In this document: in pieces, positions 46,746-56,900 of the stretch
How the letters are laid out: each line of letters begins with the position of its first letter
Numbering within the stretch: position 1 is the stretch's first letter
Origin: Bos javanicus
Lineage: Eukaryota; Chordata; Mammalia; Artiodactyla; Bovidae
Assembly: GCF_032452875.1 (NCBI RefSeq)
Contig: NC_083879.1
Coordinates: forward strand, 86,251,572-86,315,571
DNA length: 64,000 nucleotides
Reading direction: 5' to 3'
Notes under the pieces: model-generated
The model's input: the letters and a program-made list of their open reading frames with translations, nothing else
What the model was told of the DNA's origin: nothing
Database searches by the model: none
Made by a program: the position numbers and the translations under genes

Positions 46746-46789
46746 TCATAGTCTAGAATCTCATAGTCTAGAATCTCATAGTCTAGAAC
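46746..46789. repeat. 15-bp tandem repeat (3 copies)
   Basis: tcatagtctagaatc is repeated at 46746, 46761 and 46776. The last unit ends in aactg. Confidence 0.92.
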
Positions 46790-46949
46790 TGCGTTTTATT
46801 TACTCTGTCTCTCACTTTTGGATTTTATGTGATATTCTGATGTCTTTTTATAGGAAGTTGATTGGTCAGCTCTAAAAACCACAGGTAGCCACTAAACACA
46901 ATATTCTTCATGTTCGTGTGTAATTTCACTCTCTCAACCATAATTTCAA

Positions 46950-47055
46950 GTTAGTATTATTATTCACATTTATCAGCCATTATTCTGATGAGGCATGTAG
47001 AGGTTACAAGACTGTCAAGGCCATAAAGCTGATAAGTGATGGAACATTCCAGAGA
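46950..47055 (-). mobile_element. MIR SINE fragment
   Basis: Antisense MIR: gtattattattcacatttat, gatgaggcatgtagaggtta, aaggccataaagctgataag, tgatggaacattcc. Confidence 0.5.
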
Positions 47056-47942
47056 AGCAGCGGGAAGTCCTGGGGAGGAATAAGGTGCAGCACTGCGTTC
47101 AGAGTGTCAGGGCTGACTTGGGGGGGCAGGGGGAGAAGTGGGGTCATCCTTCCTCCCCAGGAGGGCGGCCTTGCTCCAGAGCTGCTCGACATGCGGTGAC
47201 TTCAGCAGACCTGCAGGGACAAGGCGAAGCACCGGACACATGTCAGAGCCCACGGTCAGTTGTGGGACAGGCCATCCTCTGGGAATTTCAAGTGAGAACC
47301 AGAGACGGTAAAACAGCTCACCTGAATTAAGGATACAGAAGGCTTTTAGTGGAGGCGTACTTGGTAAATGCCTTACAACTGGCTCTCGGTGGGGTGGGGA
47401 GGAGCCCTGATGTAGGGCGTGCCTGCGTCCGTGGACCGGGCATCCATAAGGTACATCTACACCCATGCATCCGTGTCTATGCATCCTTGTCTGTGAATCC
47501 ACATCCATCATCCGGGTTCCAGACACCGCCGCACCGTCCCTGAGTGCAGAGCAGCGAGGAGGACCACATATCTTCTCTTGGAAGGCGCTCAGCTCTCCAG
47601 GGTCCAGGCCAGGGCTCCCCCCTGTCTCGAGGATTTGTGTCTTGACTTTGTCATCAACCATTCCTGTCTCAGTCCTCTTCAGATTTCCCCAGGACCTGCG
47701 CTGAGAGAGGGTGAACAGAGCAATTTTGAGGCAGAGCCTGGGGCCCTGGCGGGAGCCCTCCCAACTCATAGGCACCAGCTGTTCACACTCTTGTCAAATC
47801 GTGTCCTTTTTCTCTTGGTGAGACACTGTTCACAATGAGCACACAGGGTATTTTTCAGTGGGTAACCCCCACATCCAACGTGGTCTCAGTAACTAGATCT
47901 CCTACGTGTGTGTTGTCTGTTAGCCCTATCGGACTTTATGCT

Positions 47943-48147
47943 GTTTCCTGGTGGCACGGTGGTAAAGAACCCACGTGCCAGCACAGGAGATGCAGGAGAT
48001 GTGGGTTTGATCCCTGAGTTGGGAAGAGCCCCTGGAGAAGAAGATGGCAACCCACTCCAGTATTCCTGCCTGGATAATCCCATGGAGAGAGGAGCCTGGC
48101 GGGCTATAGTCCACGGGGCCACAAAGAGTTGGACACGACTGAGCACG
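47943..48147 (+). mobile_element. Bov-tA SINE, full length
   Basis: Plus-strand copy: gtttcctggtggcacggtgg head with a small internal duplication (gagatgcaggagatg), gggtttgatccctgagttgg, end gttggacacgactgagcacg. It runs straight into an AC microsatellite, a common 3' tail of Bov SINEs. Confidence 0.94.
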
Positions 48148-48187
48148 CACACACACGCACACACAAACACACACACACACACACACC
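48148..48187. repeat. (AC)n microsatellite
   Basis: About 40 bases of near-perfect AC dinucleotides with two G and one AA interruption, at the 3' end of a Bov-tA copy. It is likely to be length-polymorphic. Confidence 0.93.
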
Positions 48188-48775
48188 CGACTTTATTATT
48201 CACTCACCAAATGCCAGTCCCCAAACTCAGCAAGGGATGTGTTAGTTTCACAGCTGTTCTTAGAAAACAGAAGTTCATGCTACTTGAGTTAAAAAACCCA
48301 GGTAAATAGGACCACAGAGAAGCCACAGATGCGATGGGAATAGCTCGGTGCAGGTCTGGACGCCTTCGGCGTATTTCCACGCTGGGAGACATCAGGACAG
48401 ATGGCACCTGAGTGGGGAGGGCGCAGGGGCAGCACCTGGACCCTGGGCGCAGGAGAGCAGGAGACAGAGGCAGCGACCCCGGCCTGCGCGGAGGAAGACA
48501 AGGCAGGGCCTGGAGCGGGCACCAGCCCGCCAGCTGCGGTTTCAGCCCTGCTATCCAGAGCCCTGGGTGAGAGTGGGAAGGGAAGCAGCCGATCTGAACC
48601 AGTGTGATTGTCCGGAGAAGAACCCACCCGTGGCTGCTGCTTACGGAGCCGCAGATCTTCCCCGCAGCTCAGGGGACCGCAGGCTCTGAAGCCCAGCCCC
48701 GTGTGCGTCTGCTGAAAGGGGGCCCTGCTGTTGCCGAGGCCGGGTCCTCTGCCACATTTGGAAATGATGTCCACA

Positions 48776-48921
48776 CCCGCGGGGCAGCGCGCTCCAGGCC
48801 ACGACCCCGGTCCTCCTCCTGCGGGGAACGCGGCGCCCGCCCTCCCGGCAGGCAGCCCTGCCGTGCCCCCCTCCACCGCCGCCCCCGTAATTGGCCACCG
48901 CCGCTCCCAGCGCAGTGGGAG
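48776..48921. promoter_or_regulatory. CpG-dense cluster, possible promoter remnant
   Basis: About 19 CpG in 146 bases by hand count, with cgccgcccccg and gcgcccgccc stretches (SP/KLF-like). An inverted CCAAT box (attgg, near 48890) lies inside. No initiator, TATA box or first exon can be assigned, so promoter function is inference. Confidence 0.3.
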
Positions 48922-49300
48922 CTCCATGCTCTGGCTCCACTCCGCTCCTCCAGGAATATTTTTAGCTTCTCCTGCCAACCCCAGTCACAGCCCTGTGGCA
49001 TGGGTTTGCCTGCGAGAGCACTTTGGACACCCTGCTGTTAAATGTCCTCTGCACTGATGGGGAGCCAGGCGGGGAGCTGGATGGAGCTGCGGGGGCAGCG
49101 GACGCCCCTGAGCAGGCTGTGCCAGAGATCAGCATCGCTGGGCCCTGGGCATGTGCGGGGCCGCGCTCGTGGGCAGCAGTTCCACTGGAGTCTGACCCCA
49201 TCTCGGGGACAGGGCTGCAGCCCGTTAAGCCTGGCGCCCCATCCTCACCCCGCAGACAGGCTGCCCCCGCCCCCACCTCCGTGAGCCCAGAGAGCATGTC

Positions 49301-49403
49301 CTCCTGCAGCCGGGTGGGCAGTGTGCCTCCTGCAGCCGGGTGGGCAGTGTCCTCCTGCAGCCGGGTGGGCAGTGTCCCTCCTGCAGCCGGGTGGGCAGTG
49401 CGC
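49301..49403. repeat. 25-26-bp minisatellite (4 copies)
   Basis: The unit ctcctgcagccgggtgggca plus gtgt starts at 49301, 49327, 49352 and 49378. Units are nearly identical, differing by one-base length changes. Confidence 0.93.
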
Positions 49404-49742
49404 GTCGGTCCCCTGCAGCCTGCTCTGAGGTCCGCGGCAGGTTCCTGGGCACGGACGCTGGACACGCAGGAGAGAGGCGGAGCTGCGGCTTGGGGTCTCC
49501 CTGCTCCCCCATCGTCCTCCCAGTCCTTCCCACTCCTGCCGCAGCACAGTTACATAAACTAAGAGCTGTGTTAGCAACCCCAGTGTTGTGGTGGCTTTAA
49601 TGAAACAGCAGCTTGGCTTTGCCCTCCTACACAATCCAGGATGTGCGGTATCTCAGGGGTGAGGCGGGAACCTGCTCTGTGCACAGCGTCCAGGGTCCCC
49701 TGGCCGGAGCTCTGGCCCCTGGCCCAGCCCCCAGGGAATATA

Positions 49743-49950
49743 TGAATGTGTTAGTTGCTCAGTCGTGTAGGACTTTTTGTGACCCTTTAGACTGTAGCCC
49801 ATCAGACTCCTCTGTCCACAGGAGTTTTCAGGCAAAAATACTGGAATGGGTTGCCATTTCCTCCTCCAGGGGATCTTCCCCACCCAGGGATCGAACTAGG
49901 GTCTCTTGTATTGCAGGCAGACTCTTTACTGTCTGAGCCCCCAGCAAGGC
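49743..49950 (-). mobile_element. Bov-tA SINE
   Basis: Minus-strand copy: gtgttagttgctcagtcgtg, agactgtagcccatcagact, head gggatcgaactagggtctct, ctgtctgagcccccagcaag. Confidence 0.93.
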
Positions 49951-50345
49951 TGGAGACAAAGGCTGCTGGAGGCCCAGGGAGAAAATGGAGTGTGTTGGAT
50001 GAGTGCCAGGCCCATCTCTCAGACTCTTCCCGGATTTATGCAGGAAAACGGAGATGCTTTAGGGTCCACATTCCAACCTGGGATGGGAAACCTTGATCAA
50101 AATCTTAAGTGTCCCCAAACCTGGCCCTTCTTGCTCAATTGGTGGGAAAACATCTGTTGCCCAGCTGGCCCACAGCATCCTCAACTCCTCCCTACCTCCC
50201 ATGTTGCCTCCTTCCCCTCCACCCCACCCACCCAGCCAGGCGGTGCACCAGTGCGGGCTTTTCACACAGCTCTGGCTGCTCACCCCCTGTGGAGCCCTGG
50301 TCCACGCGGTGCCGGCATTAGGGCCCTGGGTCTGCCTGCCCCGCC

Positions 50346-50440
50346 AGGATGTAAGCCTTCAGGACAGGCAGCCTCCTGCTTAGCTCTGAGATCTAGCACA
50401 GTGCATACAGCTGGTGCCCAATGAGTGCTCCTTAAACTGA
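50346..50440 (+). mobile_element. L2 LINE 3' fragment
   Basis: Sense L2 3' end: gatgtaagccttcaggacag, tctagcacagtgcatacagc, tggtgcccaatgagtgctcc. The usual form is 'cctggcacatagtaggtgctcaataaa'. Confidence 0.5.
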
Positions 50441-50945
50441 TCCCAGTTACGGCCTCGAGGGCAGCCGCATACAAATGGAGCCGGAGGTGTAAGACGCCCT
50501 CTCTGCTGCACGGCTTTGGGAAGAAGTTCTCGGAAAGGGGGATGGTGGTGCCCGGGTCACCACCTCACCTCTCAGCAGAAATTCTAAGGTTCGAGCCCCT
50601 CCGATTCTGGACATGTCTCCAGACCAGACCCTCCCCAAAGGCAGAGGACATTGCTGGTCCTCTCTCTGTCCTGAGCGGCTGAGGGGCTGCAGGGCCACCA
50701 AGGTGTCCTGACAGGCTGGGGTTCTTGACTTGACGGTCTTCTGAGCTCTGAGGAGGACCCGACCTGACAGCATCATCGGAAACTGCTCCACGAGCCGTGC
50801 TCAGGAACCAGCGGGGCGACCTGCCGCCCTGGTCAGAGGCCGCCTGCTCCTCGGGGCAGCGAGGCGGAGGGAGTGACAGCCCCACGTCAGATGTCAGTTC
50901 CAGAAGAAGCCAAGTCTGATTCGACAAGCCCCTCCCACTTCCTAG

Positions 50946-51102
50946 CCTTCCTCCCCTCCCCCCTCCCCTTCCCCTCCCTCCTTCCCCCTTCTTCCCTTCC
51001 CCTCCTCCCCCTCTTCCCTCCCCCTTCTCCCCTCCCTTCCTTCTTCTCCCCTCCCTCCTCCCTCCTTCCCTCCCTCCTCCCCTCCCTCCTCCCCTCCCCC
51101 TT
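50946..51102. repeat. 157-nt uninterrupted pyrimidine tract
   Basis: No purine occurs from 50946 to 51102. The sequence is built of cctccc, cttcccc and ccctt blocks. After one interruption (ta... at 51103) another 20 bases of pyrimidine follow. Such tracts can form triplex (H-DNA) on the plus strand and G-rich structures on the minus strand. Confidence 0.95.
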
Positions 51103-52180
51103 ACCTTCCCTCCTCCCCTTCCCCACATTCCCCGAGGGAGGGATCTGGAGCAGGCTCCTGGCCAAGTTTGCTCTTCATGCCAGGTCTCCGCTTGGTGACC
51201 TGCTCATCTCAGTGCGGTGATTTCACACAAAGCCCACAGTGCAGTGGTGGGAACACCTCCTGGGAAGTTGAGCTGTAATTTATATGAAGGCTCTTGCTGC
51301 CAACAGCAGTAATTTGAGAATAAAATGCTCCTTTTCTCTGTAAAGGTTTTAGGGCATTTTCCTCCCTCTGCTGGGGCCCTTCTGAAGAAGCTCCGTCCTG
51401 CTCTGACAGTTGTTGCCCAACAGTAATGATGCTCCTGACGCTCAGGGCCCGGCCCTGTAACTGGACACGGCCTGCGCACACGTCCCCCCGGCCGTGCAGC
51501 GTGACCCTGAGGTCTCAGCTTTCATGGACTTTGCAGAGTGTTACCTGTTGGGCTTCCGGATACACTTGTTAGTTTGATTTGCGCTAAAAGTGAACACCTG
51601 CCTACTACAATTTACCAGTTCTTCTGCTACTGGGGCCACGAAGGTTGGAATACGGAATCTGTAAGGGTGGGAAGTTAGAGTGAACGCACTGAGCAAAACT
51701 AGAAAGTCTGCCACTTATACCTGCTCCATCTGATCAGGGAGAAGCTGCTGTGAGAACGTTTGCCTGGTGCGTGCGTCCCCCGAGACGGCCCAGAGTCTGC
51801 TCCCGGACGCCCGAAACCAGGACTGTTTCGAATCGGTGCTGATGGTCACACACCCAGCCCAACCGAGACCAGTGAGGGTACGTCCTCTCGGAAATAAGGG
51901 CCCAGGAGTCCCGGGGCAGGCGTCCTGTTCCCCTCCGCCTGCCTGGCTCCTGTCCCCCACGGCGTCTCTGCGTCTGGAGGGAGCACGTCCCCCCCAGGGC
52001 TGCCAGACCCCCAGATCTGTGAAGACCGCCAGCCTCACCATCTGATCTCCTGATCCTGTCCATTGTGGTCTTTCTCTTTTCCTCATATTTGAATTAACTG
52101 CTCTCTCTTCCTTTAAAAATGTCTTCTTCTAAATACCATGTGTGCACGACCCTTGTCTCAGCCCTTGCTCAGCCATCGGT

Positions 52181-52290
52181 GGGCTCACGGCCCCTCTCTG
52201 GCCCCTGTGCCCCGTGGGCTCTCGGCCCCTCTCTGGCCCCTGTGCCCCGTGGGCTCTCGGCCCCTCTCTGGCCCCTGTGCCCCGTGGGCT
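52181..52290. repeat. 35-bp minisatellite (3 copies)
   Basis: The unit cggcccctctctggcccctg plus tgccccgtgggctct begins at 52188, 52223 and 52258. Copies are almost identical. 35 is not a multiple of three, so the copies read through different frames. Confidence 0.93.
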
Positions 52291-52641
52291 TCTTGTTTTA
52301 GCTCCTTTGTTCTTAAGTTGTCACTACCTGGCTCTGGCCTTTCACCGCTGATTTGTAAATGCACCTGTCTCACCTTCTGACCTCGGGACGTTCCTCTCCA
52401 GCTGTACGTGTTGGCTTCACTCCGTGTGCTTTTCCTTCTTCTCCTAATTCTCAATGTTCTTCTTACTCTTTTATGATGGAAAAAAAATGCACCTTTTTCT
52501 TCTCCTTCCCCCCTGCTTCTATTTGTTCTCATTTCTATTTGTTTTTAACAGCAGCAGGAAGCTGGGCATTAGGAGTGGGGAAGGATGTAGGGACTGGGGT
52601 GCTCACCATGGAAAAGAGGAAGTTCTGGAAGCCCAGCTCCC
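52291..52641. other. Spacer between two minisatellites, no gene seen
   Basis: T-rich to mixed sequence with an A8-type run (ggaaaaaaaatgc near 52481). Nothing else is recognised. Confidence 0.4.
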
Positions 52642-52876
52642 CAGGGGCCGTAAGCTGGCCTGGGGGCCGTTGAAAGCGGGATTCTCAGCCCATTTTCACC
52701 CAAGGGCCGTAAGCTGGCCTGGGGGCCGTTGAAAGCGGGATTCTCAGCCCATTTTCACCCAGGGGCCGTAAGCTGGCCTGGGGGCCGTTGAAAGCGGGAT
52801 TCTCAGCCCATTTTCACCCAGGGGCCGTAAGCTGGCCTGGGGGCCGTTGAAAGCGGGATTCTCAGCCCATTTTCAG
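52642..52876. repeat. 59-bp minisatellite (4 copies)
   Basis: The unit ggggccgtaagctggcctgg, then gggccgttgaaagcgggatt, then ctcagcccattttcaccca repeats with period 59 (taagctgg at 52651, 52710, 52769, 52828). Copies differ by one or two bases, so the array is young. The last copy ends at ccattttcag. Confidence 0.96.
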
Positions 52877-54139
52877 GAGCCCGGGTTTGGCGGCCTTCCT
52901 CCTCTGCTCCCCTGACTCTCACAGGCAGGCCTCGTGGTCAGTCCAGGACCTGCGGGTTAGGAGGGGCTCAGGGCCGGTTTCCAGGGGCTTGCCCTTCTCT
53001 GCAGGGTCATGTCTTCACCTGCTCTCCACGCCCTCAGCAGCCACGCTTTTGGCGCACAGACAGGAAGGAGAGCGTGGCCCGATCGTGGTCACTACGCAGG
53101 AATTTACGCAAACCAACGAGCAGGAGGAGCTCTGTCCCCTTGGACCCGTGCCTGACTGCAGGGCTGCCCTGGGGCCACCCAGGACCACCGAGCACACAGA
53201 CGGAGGAGACGGCTCCTGCGGCGGGCGGCCAGGTCCTCCCCTGCAGGGCGGGGCCGTGACCCCCACGTCTGAGCCAGGCCTTTCCTCCCCAGGCCTCAAG
53301 TCATCCGTCTGGAGGGCGCCCTTCCCTCCTCGGGGCACCAGCCTGGACGACAGCAGTGGGCGAGAAACCGGGTCTCCCTGCCCCTGATGCGCAGAGCCAG
53401 GCCTGAGACTCGGAGGCCCTGGCCGCCTCCCAGGGACCCAGGTGGGCGCCCCCGAGGATGGGGTTCCCAGGAAGCTTCGGTGTTGGGTGTCCGTTCCCAG
53501 GGCCCCAGCCTCTGATGGGTCCCGGCCCCAGCATGGCCATTCAGAGGAGCTGAAATCCATCACACAATGAACCCACATGATACTCCTCTTTGCGGAGACA
53601 TGAATAAATCATTGTGCCCGGCAGGACCGTGCCCAAGTGGATGGGGAGGCCCCGCTGCGCTTTGATGAGCCGCGCTGGGGCGGCCACGCTGGCATGAATG
53701 CGCCCCTGTCTCTGCCCCCGCGGGCTGGCACCTGCTGCCAAATCCAGACCTGGGCTGAGGGCACCGCCCGCGGCTGAGGGCAGACTCAGACACAAAGCCT
53801 GCTGCTGCTGCTGGAGCCCCTCGGCCGAGCGGGGCCAGGTGGCTGAGGGGGTTAGGGACCCATGGCCCCCTCCCAGGGACCGGCGCCCCACTTCCATCCC
53901 CCGTGGGGCTCGTCCCCCAGGGTGGGCGCAGGCCACCCCTCCCCACCCCTCAGGAGCTTCTCCTGGTGATGGTCAGCCTCCACTTCTTCAGGGGACACTG
54001 GCCGATGTCATAACGGGGGTCCTGACCCCACTCACCAGGCTGGGTGTTAGGAGTGGACTCTGCTTTGGGGAGGCTCGGTCCTGGGCTTAACCCTTGGCCG
54101 GTTAAATACCGTGAAGACTGATGTCAGCAGTAACACAGG
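52877..54139. other. GC-rich single-copy region, no gene seen
   Basis: About 1.3 kb. A short CTG run is at 53800-53813. Frames of 166-187 codons (52887-53387 plus, 53015-53578 minus) are overlapping and domain-free. Confidence 0.45.
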
Positions 54140-54421
54140 ATGCGTGCTCTGTTGCTCGGTCGTGTCTGACTCTGTGTAACCCCGTGGACTGCGGCCCGCC
54201 AGGCTCCTCTGTCCATGGGCTTCTCCAGGCAAGAATACTGGACAGGACTGCCATTTCCCTCTCCAGGGGAATCTTCCTGACCCAGGGATCGAACCCAGGT
54301 CTCTTGCATCTCTTTCATTGGCAGGAGGGTTCCTCCTCCAGGGGATCTTCCCGACCCAGGACTGAACCATGGTATCCCACATTGCAAGCAGATTCTTTAC
54401 CACCTGAGCCTTCAGGGAATA
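54140..54421 (-). mobile_element. Bov-tA SINE with two tRNA-related heads
   Basis: Minus-strand copy. The BovA part ends at ctccagggga (54261-54270) and is followed by a first head (gggatcgaacccaggtctct, then attggcaggaggg). A second ctcctccaggggatcttccc (54333) opens a second head (ggactgaaccatggtatccc, ccacctgagccttcagggaa). It is about 70 bases longer than a standard copy. Confidence 0.9.
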
Positions 54422-54884
54422 CTCCAAATGCAGGCGGGCAGTCACGCAGATCCTGCCACAGACACCCCTGCCTCTGGCCCCCGGCGGGGCCGACGCTCCA
54501 CACACCAGGACCCTCACAGGTCCTGCCGGCTGCGCATGGATTCGTGTTGGCTCGGCTCCAGCGTGAAGGCCAATCGGACAGCGAGGCCTGGCAGTCTAAG
54601 ACCCCGAAGCTCCCTCCTAAACGCTAACGGGCTCACGAGGACCCCCCACCCTGGAACCCAAGTGCTGTGCTGGCACACGGCCCGCCTTGGCCGAGTGGAC
54701 ACTGAGCCCACACGGCAGCTCTGCTCTGCTTTTCGCAGGACGCGAGTCATGCAGACATGGTCATCACGCACACAGGGCAGTTCCCAAGACCCAGGGGCCC
54801 GTCCAGGCAGAAGGGCCGCGCCTCAGAACCAGACTCTGGGCATCCCTTTTATAAGGATGCTTTCAAAACACTTTGTGCCCACTC
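54422..54884. other. GC-rich single-copy sequence, no gene seen
   Basis: Short unique interval. Frames only by chance. Confidence 0.4.
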
Positions 54885-55085
54885 ATCCATTTTTTTTAAT
54901 GCTTTTTTTTTAATGTGGACCATTTTAAAAATCTTTATTCAATTTGTTACCATATTGTTTCTGTTTTGTGTGTTGTTTTTTTGGCCAAGAGGCACGTGGG
55001 ATCTTACCTCCTTGACCAAGAATCGAACCCACACCCCCTGCATTGGAAGGTGAGGTCTTAACCAATGGACCGCCAAGGAAGTCCT
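54885..55085 (-). mobile_element. CHR-type cetartiodactyl SINE
   Basis: Minus-strand SINE with a T-rich left end (the reverse of its A tail), tctttattcaatttgttacc, gttttgtgtgttgttttttt, aagaatcgaacccacacccc, and the head ggaccgccaaggaagtcct. Confidence 0.88.
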
Positions 55086-55119
55086 CATCACCCGTCCATT
55101 TTTAAGATGACTCTTAAAT

Positions 55120-55262
55120 TTGGGAAGATCCCCTGGACCGGGCCATGGCAACCCACTCCAGTATTCTTGCCTGGAGAATCCCAGGGACAGAGGAGCCTGG
55201 TGGACTACGGTCCACGGGGCCGCAAAGAGTCGGACACGACCGAGTGACTTAGAACGCACGCG
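55120..55262 (+). mobile_element. BovA-type SINE, head truncated
   Basis: Plus-strand copy from tgggaagatcccctggaccg through ctggagaatcccagggacag to gagtcggacacgaccgagtg and an acgcacgc tail. Only the last few bases of the tRNA-related part remain. Confidence 0.92.
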
Positions 55263-56304
55263 CCATTCACTTACAGAGTTGCACTGGGTATGTATGTATT
55301 GTTGGTTAGAGTTACAGAATTTAGCTTATGCAATTTATAGCAAGTGTTATAATTACGGACACATCAATTAGAAGATCCAGATCTCCTTGCCAGAACTGTC
55401 AGCCCTACCAGAGGCACAGCCTGCATGAGTCAGGGAGGCCTGGTTAAGCCACCATAGCAAACAGTTCTGTGCCTCAGTGCCCACCCGGGAGGGCACTGTG
55501 TTCTGTCTGGATCCCGGGTCAGGTCACAGGCGCTCAGAGTCCTTGGCTGAGGGGTCCTTGGCACAGGGTTACGACGGCTACCTCTGGGATGGGAGGTGCA
55601 GTCACCCACAGGATTAACTGCATGCGTCCCCTGCACTCACCTGCAGTGACCAAACAAGTCACGTGGCCATCCCTGACTCCCAGTGGCGGGTAGGAAGGTG
55701 ACCTCCAATCACACAGCCCGAAGGAGAAGAACCAAGTCATGTGGAGACGTATCTAACGATTATCAGAAAAACCGCGACTTCGTCTACAGTCAGCATGTGT
55801 TGATACCGACCCTGTGGGGTCTTCTCTGAATTCAGCACTGAGGCACAGAGGGTCGTGACGCACCTTCCACGGTCTGCTCCGCCCCAGGCCCCCACCCCTC
55901 CCCGGCCCTCAGGACCTGCTCCCTCTCTTCGGGGGTGTGCCTAGCCCGCGTCCTCTCCAGGGGCCCCCGGCCACACCTCCATCAGCCCAGTGTTGGCCCC
56001 GGCCCTGCTGGGATCTGGAGACGCTTCCCGCAAACACCAGCGGTCCCCCAAGGCTGTGTCTGCATCAGTGTTTCCCCAGATGAAGTCGCTCAGGAGGCCT
56101 CGCGGGGAGTGGACGGGGGTCTGGGGGCTCTGGCAGTGGGGGGTGGGATGCTGCAGACCCAGCCCCCAGACACCCCTGGGCCCCTGGACAGCCCTGGGCT
56201 CCTGGAAGCACTCAAAAGCCACCACCATCATCAGGATGTCGGCGCAGACACACTTGGGAAGGCGGGTGCGGCTCCACTGGGGCCCTTCACTCAGAGCCCC
56301 CAGA

Positions 56305-56445
56305 TCGTGCTGCGTGGCCGACCCTCGGCGGGCGGGGCCGTCGGCGTCACCCGGGCTGAGCGGGCACGTCAGGCGGGGGCGTCACTCAGGCTGAGACGGC
56401 ACGTCGCACCCTGTCGCTCGGTCACGTCAAGAATCCGGTCGGCGC
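56305..56445. promoter_or_regulatory. CpG-dense segment with a 35-bp duplication and CRE half-sites
   Basis: About 23 CpG in 141 bases by hand count. A 35-bp block (gcgtcacccgggctgagcgg, then gcacgtc) at 56344 recurs at 56379. Four or more CGTCA half-sites (cAMP-response type) are present, two of them from the duplication. Promoter or enhancer function is inference. Confidence 0.35.
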
Positions 56446-56449
56446 TTCA

Positions 56450-56900
56450 GGCCCTCATTTGCAGGGAAGGATTGTGTCAGCATTTCTCCTCTGAATCCCT
56501 ATTTTCAATGATTTATAATGAAGCCTCTTCTTAAAATGGTTTCAGCTGTTTGAGCTATATGCAGCCAAGAGAATGGCTCCTAGGGCTTTTTTAGCACTCC
56601 ACTAACTATGAAATTGTTTGATTTTTACAAAACATATTTAGCAAATTGTTAAAAGTATTGGCTAAACACAGCATTTCATAAATGAAATGTTGAAGTGATC
56701 AAGACGTTGAACTTTAAAATCATCTGCTTTTGCTGAACGGTGCCTTTTTATTACAAAGTTCAATATGAATTTTTAACGTAATTTTACACAACATTATAAG
56801 CGCACTGCTCCGTCTTGTAACACCATGCCACTGCACATTCTGATTACCCGATTACGTTCGTTTACGTTAAATCTGTGATTAAATGTAACTCTGTGCTTAT
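56450..56900. other. AT-rich island, candidate conserved noncoding element
   Basis: Unique AT-rich DNA next to the CpG cluster: ttttcaatgatttataatga, ttgtttgatttttacaaaac, cataaatgaaatgttgaagt, aattttacacaacattataa. No repeat family is recognised. Function is inferred. Confidence 0.28.

Larger units (their letters stand above)
46344..47942. other. Single-copy sequence with MIR relics, no gene seen
   Basis: MIR fragments at 46410-46516 and 46950-47055 and a 15-bp triplet repeat at 46746 are listed separately. The 222-codon frame 47107-47775 (minus) has no domain. Confidence 0.42.
48188..49742. other. GC-rich single-copy region with CpG cluster and minisatellite
   Basis: Contains the CpG cluster 48776-48921 and the 25-bp repeat 49301-49403 (separate entries). 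A 229-codon frame (48289-48978 minus) runs through the CpG cluster but shows no domain. Confidence 0.45.
49951..52180. other. Single-copy region around a pyrimidine tract, no gene seen
   Basis: GC-rich sequence with an L2 fragment (50346-50440), the 157-nt pyrimidine tract (50946-51102) and an AT-richer stretch 51230-51440 (gttgagctgtaatttatatg, aataaaatgctccttttctc) that could be conserved noncoding DNA. Frames across the pyrimidine tract encode Gly/Arg/Glu or Pro/Ser/Leu repeats and are artefacts. Confidence 0.42.

Noticed and set aside
50565..51165. Gly/Arg/Glu- and Pro/Leu/Ser-repeat frames
   Set aside because: They are direct translations of the pyrimidine tract and its complement.
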